From Nitrospirae bacterium GWC2_57_9 (GTDB lineage: Bacteria > Nitrospirota > UBA9217), in assembly GCA_001805085.1 (NCBI GenBank), contig MHEA01000001.1, positions 3,513-15,711 of the forward strand: a DNA stretch of 12,199 nucleotides, given 5' to 3'. How positions within the stretch are numbered: position 1 is the stretch's first letter; each line of letters starts with the position of its first letter. The position numbers and the translations under genes were made by a program. This document shows, one piece after another, positions 1 through 4,804 of this stretch. The notes below the pieces were generated by a model. The model was not told where the DNA came from. It searched no databases and saw nothing but the letters and a program-made list of their open reading frames with translations.

Positions 1-399
1 GCGGGTGATCCTCACTTTATTTGCGGAGGCAGTCATGTAGTTGCTGAGCGCCTCCTCATACTGAAGAATATCCGTCTGGATCAGGCCGACGCGGGTTATG
101 ATGTCCGGGGAGTGGTCTGCATGACACCGGCTGCAGGCATTCGCCGCGGTCTTGAGGCGCAGCACGTTGTCTGTCATCACGTCCGGGTCATGGCCCAGGT
201 CGGTGCCGACCGTGTACAGCTCCGATTGGACGGTCTGGATCGAGATGATCAGGTCCTGCCGGAAGTCCTCGATCTGGTGCAGTTTGATCAGTCTGGCAAG
301 GGTCTCCGTGGTGTTGCGGATGTAGACGGTAGCGGTGACCGCACCGGTGGCGGAAAAAAGGAACAAGGCCAGAAGAGAGTAAATGATCTTACGTTTCAT
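1..399 (-). CDS. Membrane sensor protein with periplasmic CxxCH heme motif (N-terminal part; probably a sensor kinase)
   Basis: The gene reads leftward from an ATG at 397-399 and is still open at the window edge, giving 133 visible residues. It starts with a basic stretch (MKRK) and one hydrophobic segment at about residues 5-27, so the following part should face the periplasm. That part is helical and contains ACSRCH (Cys89, Cys92, His93), the covalent heme c attachment motif. A Shine-Dalgarno-like AGGTGG lies 9 bases before the ATG. Helical sensor domains with a late CxxCH, ending close to a second membrane segment, occur at the N-terminus of histidine kinases in Geobacter-like bacteria. 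I infer a kinase or other transducer, but the output domain is outside the window. It lies downstream of the PhnD-like gene in the same direction, so the pair may work together. A methyl-accepting chemotaxis protein is the main alternative. Confidence 0.75.
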   Translation of the reverse strand, partial: MKRKIIYSLLALFLFSATGAVTATVYIRNTTETLARLIKLHQIEDFRQDLIISIQTVQSELYTVGTDLGHDPDVMTDNVLRLKTAANACSRCHADHSPDIITRVGLIQTDILQYEEALSNYMTASANKVRITR

Positions 400-522
400 G
401 CAGCGTGGCCACCTGATTGAGAGGATCTACAGCAGACATGCATAGCGTTTCCCGGACACTGAAAGACATGCTGAACAGTGAACTGCAACCACTTCAGGGC
501 GACGCGGAGACGGCAACAATCA

Positions 523-540
523 GGCAGGATACATCCTGCC
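523..540. repeat. Perfect inverted repeat between the PhnD-like gene and the sensor gene
   Basis: Arms GGCAGGAT (523-530) and ATCCTGCC (533-540) are exact reverse complements around a 2-base centre. Looser flanking arms GCGGAGA (504-510) and TCTCCGC (546-552) extend the symmetry. No T-tract follows on the minus strand, so a protein-binding site or RNA structure seems more likely than a classic terminator. A related palindrome lies at 611-629. Confidence 0.5.
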
Positions 541-610
541 CGCCTTCTCCGCACGTCACTGACTATTCTGCAGCTAAGGCCCGTTTTTTACAGCTAGATC
601 TAATGATGGC

Positions 611-629
611 GGCAGGATCGTATCCGGCC
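611..629. repeat. Second, imperfect copy of the GGCAGGAT palindrome
   Basis: GGCAGGAT at 611-618 is followed by CGT and then ATCCGGCC at 622-629, giving symmetry with one mismatch. The left arm is identical to that of the palindrome at 523-540. It begins about 40 bases after the stop codon of the PhnD-like gene. The two copies share the non-coding gap 400-669, which otherwise holds nothing I can support. Confidence 0.4.
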
Positions 630-669
630 TCCACGTAAAGACGCACATACCTGCCGAGAACCCGTCGGA

Positions 670-1569
670 TTATTCGTTCCGGTAGTTGTAGGTCCTGATA
701 TCGATGCCGGCATGCTTCACGAGCTCAAAAACAGGCTGGTAGTCCCCGGCCGTTGTTTCAATGAACCGAACAGCCCCGAGCTGCTCCAGGACCTGCCGGC
801 CGTCGGGATCGAGGTGCAGGGTGAGCAGAGATTCTTTGAGTTTCGTTTTCAATGCGGGTTCAAGGTTCTTCCGAACGCAGAGGCCGTTCGAAGGGACGGC
901 TGGAGATTTTGCTATAATGGTGAGATCACGCTGAATGCGCGCGTCATCCCTGCTGACGCGGTCATACATGCTGTGCTTTGCCGCGCCCACGTCGGCGTCA
1001 CCGTTCAGCACTGCCTTTATCGCCGCATCGTGGCTCCCGGCAAAATAGAATTCGCTGAAGAAACGGCCGATGTCGGTGATGCCGTTCTCGCGGAGATAGG
1101 CCAGCGGGAAGATGTAGCCGGCGGTGGTCGCCTTTTCGACAAAGACCATCTTCTTGCCTTTCATATCCGCGGCGGTCCTGATGCCGCTGTTTTTCCTGAC
1201 GAACAGATAGCCCTGGTACGTGCTGGTGTTATCGAGATTGACGGGGCGCGCAAGGGGAACCACGCCGAGTTTCCGGACCGCAAGAGCTCCCGTAAAAGAA
1301 CCGAAAAAAGCGCCGTCCATTCGCTCGCTCTTGAACCGGTCAAGGATATTGCCGTACCGGCTCAGCATGGTAAACTCCACCTGCACCCCGGTCTTTTTTG
1401 AGAGGTATTCGCCCAGCAGCTTGAAGCGCTCCTTCTGCTTGAAAACGTTCATCTCGGGGATGAGACCGATGAGCAGTTTAGCCTGTTTCTCCTGAGATTT
1501 GGCGGGGCTGGAAAGAAGCAGCGGAAGAATGAGGACCGCAAGGAGGAATGCACGCGCACATGGGTTCAT
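670..1569 (-). CDS. PhnD-family periplasmic substrate-binding protein
   Basis: This 299-residue protein belongs to the phosphate/phosphite/phosphonate binding-protein family (PhnD-like, type 2 periplasmic fold). Residues 1-25 form a signal peptide with a long hydrophobic core and likely cleavage after AKS. Family-like stretches are GLIPEMNVFKQ near the mature N-terminus, FFGSFTGALAV, TTAGYIFPLAYLRENGI and GSHDAAIKAVLNGDADVGA. I chose the ATG at 1567-1569 because GGAGG lies 8 bases before it. The upstream alternative at 1593 would place that site inside the coding frame and spoil the signal peptide. No ABC ATPase or permease gene is next to it. A membrane sensor with a heme motif follows in the same direction, which suggests a sensory role. 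The ligand cannot be told from the sequence; phosphonate itself is only one possibility. Confidence 0.88.
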   Translation of the reverse strand: MNPCARAFLLAVLILPLLLSSPAKSQEKQAKLLIGLIPEMNVFKQKERFKLLGEYLSKKTGVQVEFTMLSRYGNILDRFKSERMDGAFFGSFTGALAVRKLGVVPLARPVNLDNTSTYQGYLFVRKNSGIRTAADMKGKKMVFVEKATTAGYIFPLAYLRENGITDIGRFFSEFYFAGSHDAAIKAVLNGDADVGAAKHSMYDRVSRDDARIQRDLTIIAKSPAVPSNGLCVRKNLEPALKTKLKESLLTLHLDPDGRQVLEQLGAVRFIETTAGDYQPVFELVKHAGIDIRTYNYRNE

Positions 1570-1611
1570 GCCAGACACCTCCAACAGCAACAATTTGTTC
1601 GATGCATTCCT

Positions 1612-1640
1612 TTTTTAATTCTTTTCACCTGAAAAGTCAA
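1612..1640 (-). promoter_or_regulatory. Sigma70-type promoter of the PhnD-like gene, with operator-like palindrome
   Basis: On the minus strand TTGACT (1635-1640) is followed by 17 bases and TAAAAA (1612-1617). The spacer and part of the -35 are covered by a 7-base perfect inverted repeat, CTTTTCA/TGAAAAG (1621-1636, 2-base centre). Such a position suits a repressor or other regulator. The -10 is a weak match (4 of 6). The promoter lies about 40-70 bases before the chosen ATG. Confidence 0.5.
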
Positions 1641-1786
1641 CACATTTTTTGACGATACCAAAAAAAATTGTTGAAAGCCCTAAGAAACAACTTTCGAGCA
1701 GAGAGGGGGAGACACCGAGTATTATCAAGCATGCAGATCGTTCCCCTTCTTGCGCTCACACGGAATTCAGGGCACGCGCGAGCCAT

Positions 1787-1815
1787 TTGACTCGGCGCAA
1801 TGCCGGAGTTATTAT
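1787..1815 (+). promoter_or_regulatory. Sigma70-type promoter of the 192-residue protein gene
   Basis: TTGACT (1787-1792), a 17-base spacer and TATTAT (1810-1815) match the sigma70 consensus at 5 of 6 positions each. The start of transcription would fall near 1822, only about 11 bases before the ATG at 1833, so the leader would hold just the G-rich ribosome site. The divergent promoter for the PhnD-like gene lies about 150 bases to the left. Confidence 0.6.
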
Positions 1816-1832
1816 GATGCACTGGGGGGACC

Positions 1833-2411
1833 ATGAACAGGAAAAAGAAGCTGAGTTCCGATCATCCTCTGCGGAAGCTCTTTGCGAAAGCGGTGGACTT
1901 CGGGTTTGCGATGTACCCGGCTGAAAAGGACGGAGTGGATGAGTACATCCAGGACCAGATACTCTGCGAGTTCATACATATCGACAGCCTCTGCAGGATC
2001 AAGGATTCAGCGGGGAGCCCCCTCGAGGACATCGCCGACCTCCTCGCCGAAGGCGATGTCCGTCTCCATGCCTCCGATTTCACCAAAGAATTCACCGTCC
2101 ATAAACATATCGGGGACTATACTCTCTTCATGCTCGGGATGTTCCCGATGGCGCTGGCCGGGCGAAAAGGCAAGGAGTTCCTGCTCGGGAGACTCGTGAT
2201 CCCCGGTTCCAGCATGTATCAGCAGTACCTGTTGCAGGGTCAGCGCTCCTACAGTCTTGCCTCGGAATTTACGGACCACGATCTTTTCCGGAAGCTCGCC
2301 GCCAATTTTCTGCTCTATCGCAATGTGCTGGAATTCGCCGGGATCTTTCTGGACAGCACGAAGAACAGGGATTATCACCGGGCAAAAAAGATCATCGCCG
2401 AAATGGATTAA
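1833..2411 (+). CDS. Hypothetical protein, 192 residues, unknown family
   Basis: I do not recognise this protein. It has no signal peptide. It starts with a basic stretch (MNRKKK), reads as mostly helical, and has one mildly hydrophobic stretch, YTLFMLGMFPMALAG, at about residues 95-110. The stretch HKHIGDYTLFMLGMFP looks like the kind of motif that is conserved across a family. The C-terminal half (LFRKLAANFLLYRNVLEFAG) is also helical. The codon bias is typical of the window and favours it strongly over the overlapping frames. The ATG at 1833 follows a GGGGGGA run only 2-8 bases away, and a good promoter sits just upstream. It is transcribed away from the PhnD-like gene. It is probably a soluble cytoplasmic protein; its function is unknown. 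Confidence 0.75.
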   Translation: MNRKKKLSSDHPLRKLFAKAVDFGFAMYPAEKDGVDEYIQDQILCEFIHIDSLCRIKDSAGSPLEDIADLLAEGDVRLHASDFTKEFTVHKHIGDYTLFMLGMFPMALAGRKGKEFLLGRLVIPGSSMYQQYLLQGQRSYSLASEFTDHDLFRKLAANFLLYRNVLEFAGIFLDSTKNRDYHRAKKIIAEMD

Positions 2412-2451
2412 CACAATGCAGCCGACCTTTCCTTCTGAGACTTTGACCTGA

Positions 2452-2480
2452 TTGACACCGTGACGGCCAGGTTCTATCAT
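2452..2480 (+). promoter_or_regulatory. Strong sigma70-type promoter of the DUF1540 gene
   Basis: TTGACA (2452-2457) is a perfect -35. After exactly 17 bases, TATCAT (2475-2480) matches the -10 at 5 of 6 positions. Transcription would begin near 2487, leaving a leader of about 40 bases that includes AAGGAGGTG. This is the best promoter in the window and suggests the small protein is made in quantity. Confidence 0.7.
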
Positions 2481-2526
2481 CGTTCATATCAGCGGGGAGG
2501 GCCCTCGTTCAAAGGAGGTGCATCTT

Positions 2527-2817
2527 ATGGCCATAGAAACTCCCAAGGTGTTAGACTGCAGTGTCACCGAATGCTCCTATAATACGAACAAGGCATGTCA
2601 CGCAATCGCGATCACGGTCGGCGATTCGACCTGCGCGATGTGCGATACCTACTACAAATCCTCTCAAAAAGGCGGCGCCATGGAAATTACCGGCTCTGTG
2701 GGCGCGTGCAAAGAGGACGATTGCAAGTTCAACAAGTCCCTTGAATGCGCGGCATCGGGCATCCATGTTGCCAACCACATGGGCCATGCAGACTGTTCTA
2801 CCTATTCACGCCGATGA
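2527..2817 (+). CDS. Tandem DUF1540 cysteine-rich small protein
   Basis: This 96-residue protein has two copies of the DUF1540 pattern, a short cysteine motif thought to bind metal. Copy 1 has Cys11, Cys16, Cys24 and Cys39 (with an extra Cys36) and reads LDCSVTECSYN…CHAIAITV…CDTYY. Copy 2 has Cys61, Cys66, Cys74 and Cys90 and reads GACKEDDCKFN…CAASGIHV…CSTYS. Each copy has the C-x4-C-x7-C-x14/15-C spacing. The ATG at 2527 is preceded by AAGGAGGTG at a 6-base distance; an in-frame GTG at 2518 lies inside that site and is rejected. The gene stands alone with its own promoter. The role of DUF1540 proteins is not established; metal binding is inferred from the cysteines. No signal peptide is present, so it is probably cytoplasmic. 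Confidence 0.88.
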   Translation: MAIETPKVLDCSVTECSYNTNKACHAIAITVGDSTCAMCDTYYKSSQKGGAMEITGSVGACKEDDCKFNKSLECAASGIHVANHMGHADCSTYSRR

Positions 2818-2953
2818 CCGACGCTCGTTCATGAAGCGGTAACTATTACCAGGCGACGCCCTCCCGCTGACTCCTTCCTGTCTCTGCGTACCCGTAACCG
2901 GTTCTCTCGCTTTCTCCCGGACGCGGCAGCACCGATCACCGCGCGCTTGAACC

Positions 2954-2982
2954 TTGTAATTTGACCGGATCTGTACTATCAT
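2954..2982 (+). promoter_or_regulatory. Probable promoter of glgC copy 1
   Basis: TTGTAA (2954-2959), 17 bases, then TATCAT (2977-2982). The -35 matches 4 of 6 positions and the -10 matches 5 of 6. Transcription would start near 2989, at the left arm of the leader hairpin, giving a leader of about 90 bases. Nothing else is seen in the gap 2818-2953 beyond a 5-base inverted repeat at 2838-2850. Confidence 0.5.
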
Positions 2983-2986
2983 CTCC

Positions 2987-3031
2987 CCAGGCCTGCTCGA
3001 AGAGAACCTTGCGAGCCGACGTGAGGCCTGG
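2987..3031 (+). promoter_or_regulatory. Structured 5' leader (hairpin) before glgC copy 1
   Basis: CCAGGCCT (2987-2994) pairs perfectly with AGGCCTGG (3024-3031). Directly inside, GCTCG (2995-2999) pairs with CGAGC (3012-3016), leaving a 12-base loop and a 7-base bulge on the right side. The structure starts about where transcription should begin and ends about 50 bases before the ATG. No T-tract follows, so it is not an obvious terminator. It may affect RNA stability or bind a regulator. In Escherichia coli the glgC leader is a target of CsrA, but that this leader is one is only a guess. Confidence 0.45.
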
Positions 3032-3080
3032 CATCCCGCGCTGACGAAAGCGGGTGGATCTCAAGTCAGGGGGGGGCGGC

Positions 3081-4313
3081 ATGCTGACAAGCGGCAACAT
3101 CACCAGAAATACGATCGCCATGGTACTCGCCGGCGGCAAGGGAGAGCGCCTGAGCCCCATTACCCACGGCAGGCCCAAGCCCGCCGTCCCTTTCGGCGGC
3201 AAGTACAAGATCATCGACTTTGTCCTGAGCAACCTCTTCAATTCCGGCATCCGACGGGCCTACATCCTGACGCAGTATCAGGCCTATTCCCTGAGCAAGC
3301 ACATCAAGGATTCCTGGGGCAAATGGACCGGGCTCGGAGAGTTCTACGACACGATCTCGCCCGAAGTCACGAACATCAGCGAACAATGGTACCGGGGCAC
3401 GGCCGACGCCATTTATCATAACCTCCGTTTCATCGAATCCTCAGGCGCCGAATATGTAGTCATCTTCGGCGGCGATCATATTTACAAAATGGACATCTCG
3501 CAGATGCTCCTGTACCACCGCATGAACAAGGCTGACGTGACGATCGCGGCCCTCGAGGTCTCGCAGCACGACGCATCGCGTTTCGGCGTCCTGTGCGTGG
3601 ACGAGGACCTGAAGGTCACCTGCTTCCAGGAAAAACCGAAGGAACCTCCCCGAATCCCCGGCCGGAACGCCTGCTTCGCGTCCATGGGCAACTACATCTT
3701 CTCAACGGCCAAGCTGATCGACATCCTGAAAAAAGGCATTCGACTGCATGAGGACCTCGACTTCGGGAAACATGTGATTCCGATGATGCTGGAGCAGAAG
3801 GACAAGGTCTTCGCGTACAGCTTCTTCGACAACAGTATTCCCGGGATGGAGCCAGAAGAACGCGGCTATTGGAAAGATGTAGGCACCCTGGACTCCTATT
3901 ACGAAGCCAACATGGACCTTATATCGGTCAGCCCCCATCTCAACCTCTACAACTACAGTTGGCCGATACTGACGAACCAGGGGAACCTGCCCCCGGCCAA
4001 GACCGTGTTCGACGACGAGGGCCGCCGCGGGCTCAACATCGACTCGCTCGTCTGCGGGGGCTGCATTACGAGCGGCAGTACCGTTCGCCGCTCCATACTC
4101 GGCCCGTCCTGCAAGGTTCACAGTTATGCTCTCGTAGAAGACTCGATCCTGTTCGAGAACGTCAGGATCGGCCGTCACGCGCGGCTCAGGAGGGCCATCA
4201 TCGACGAGAACATCTTCATCCCGGAAGGGATGGAGATCGGATTCGACCACGAAGAGGACCGGATGCGGGGGTGCATCGTGACCGAATCGGGAATCGTGGT
4301 TGTGACAAAATAA
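3081..4313 (+). CDS. glgC: Glucose-1-phosphate adenylyltransferase (ADP-glucose pyrophosphorylase), copy 1
   Basis: The enzyme makes ADP-glucose from ATP and glucose-1-phosphate, the first committed step of bacterial glycogen synthesis, in the cytoplasm. The 410 residues show the family signatures in order: AGGKGERLSPIT (nucleotide loop, about 17-28), RPKPAVPFGGKYKIIDF (31-47), WYRGTADAIYHN, GGDHIYKMD with the metal-binding Asp132, FQEKP with the sugar-phosphate Lys185, ASMGNYIF, and GYWKDVGTLDSYYEANMDL. The C-terminal third is a beta-helix domain. I chose the ATG at 3081, just after a G-rich ribosome site; an in-frame GTG at 3054 would add nine residues. The glutamine-rich loop before the catalytic motif differs from copy 2 at 4805-6046, so the two look like different subfamilies. 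The gene has its own promoter and structured leader. Confidence 0.95.
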   Translation: MLTSGNITRNTIAMVLAGGKGERLSPITHGRPKPAVPFGGKYKIIDFVLSNLFNSGIRRAYILTQYQAYSLSKHIKDSWGKWTGLGEFYDTISPEVTNISEQWYRGTADAIYHNLRFIESSGAEYVVIFGGDHIYKMDISQMLLYHRMNKADVTIAALEVSQHDASRFGVLCVDEDLKVTCFQEKPKEPPRIPGRNACFASMGNYIFSTAKLIDILKKGIRLHEDLDFGKHVIPMMLEQKDKVFAYSFFDNSIPGMEPEERGYWKDVGTLDSYYEANMDLISVSPHLNLYNYSWPILTNQGNLPPAKTVFDDEGRRGLNIDSLVCGGCITSGSTVRRSILGPSCKVHSYALVEDSILFENVRIGRHARLRRAIIDENIFIPEGMEIGFDHEEDRMRGCIVTESGIVVVTK

Positions 4314-4502
4314 GAGCGGCTGCGAATCCGAAGGGCGGGCAAGAAGATCCGGGATGATAAAGGGGCGTGGCGCCGGTTGGAAGATAACCTCAGCGGGCAT
4401 AGGGAAGCGCAGTTCACCCGGGGAAAGTGCATGGACTGTGCAAAGAAGCTGTATCCCCGATATTACGGCAAGACGGAACAAAAGGCATCGGAGGTACGAT
4501 GA
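4314..4502 (+). pseudogene. Eroded zinc-ribbon-like 'KKIRDDKG…KLYP' module just after glgC
   Basis: The frame directly after the glgC stop stays open for 62 codons to TGA at 4500-4502. It reads GKKIRDDKGAWRRLEDNL, then HREAQFTRGKCMDCAKKLYP. This closely follows a module found at the C-terminus of many PAS-type sensors in Deltaproteobacteria, which normally reads CxxCKKIRDDKGxW…HSxAxFSHGxCPxC…KLYP. The first cysteine pair is replaced (the CxxC positions now read R-R-A-G), while the second pair (CMDC) remains. There is no good start codon before the module; the only in-frame ATG, at 4431, would give 23 residues. I read it as a remnant of a lost sensor gene. It could also be a short coupled peptide, because its TGA overlaps the next ATG and its last codons carry that gene's ribosome site. 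It shares the frame of glgC, so readthrough of the TAA would append it. Confidence 0.45.
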
Positions 4503-4597
4503 ACACCTGCCTGCTGATCGGCATCGGCGCGATCCTTCTCTACGGCCTCACCGCGATCTATCTGTATCTTGGTTTCAAGAAGAAACGGTCTCTTTGA
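4499..4597 (+). CDS. Small single-pass membrane peptide, 32 residues
   Basis: The ATG at 4499 is preceded by GGAGGT at a 3-base distance and overlaps the previous TGA as ATGA, an arrangement typical of coupled translation. The peptide begins MNTCLLIGIGAILLYG, has one hydrophobic segment covering about residues 4-25, and ends in the basic tail KKKRSL, so it should sit in the inner membrane with the C-terminus in the cytoplasm. After the TGA (4595-4597) the same frame stays open for 48 more codons (see 4598-4744). The peptide may therefore be a true small protein or the head of a broken one. The family is not recognised. Confidence 0.45.
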   Translation: MNTCLLIGIGAILLYGLTAIYLYLGFKKKRSL

Positions 4598-4744
4598 GGG
4601 TTTGCGCCCTCCCCGGAGGTCCTGGGAAAACTGGAAGAACGGCTGAATGCCGAGGGGAAACAGGTTCCCCGGTGGGTGATCGAAGGTCAAAAAAGACGTT
4701 GCACGCAAGGCAGCCAGTTCGGTCTGAAAGAACCCGGTCGCTAA
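4598..4744 (+). pseudogene. In-frame continuation after the TGA of the small membrane peptide
   Basis: Directly after TGA 4595-4597 the same frame continues for 48 codons to TAA at 4742-4744. It reads like a soluble, charged tail: PEVLGKLEERLNAEGK, then VPRWVIEGQKRRC. It has no ATG start. GGAGGT at 4615-4620 is followed only by CTG codons. With the peptide before it, the whole would be an 80-residue protein with a membrane anchor and a soluble tail, interrupted once by TGA. A nonsense mutation (for example CGA to TGA), a sequencing error or chance are all possible. Confidence 0.3.
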
Positions 4745-4768
4745 TGATCGTGTTAGATTCGGGGTTTC

Positions 4769-4803
4769 CACTCCGCATTCCTCACTCCGCACTCCGCACT
4801 CGC
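4769..4803. repeat. Tandem heptamer repeat, five units of CACTCCG
   Basis: Units in order are CACTCCG, CATTCCT, CACTCCG, CACTCCG and CACTCGC. The block lies between the convergent glgC genes and ends one base before the stop codon of copy 2. Heptamer tandem repeats of this kind are known from cyanobacterial and some other bacterial intergenic regions; their role is unclear. Confidence 0.65.
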
Positions 4804-4804
4804 T

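Noticed and set aside
112..638. Two plus-strand reading frames (112-420 and 417-638)
   Set aside because: The first is antisense to the well-supported CxxCH sensor gene; the second lies over the palindromes and has no ribosome site or recognisable protein features.
712..1401. Long plus-strand frame opposite the PhnD-like gene
   Set aside because: Its codons mirror the G+C-biased codons of the minus-strand gene, which has a signal peptide and family motifs.
4595..4597. TGA as a selenocysteine codon
   Set aside because: There is no redox-type motif around it, and I could identify no recoding hairpin after it. The stem at 4655-4671 (GGGGAA/TTCCCC) is far downstream and short.
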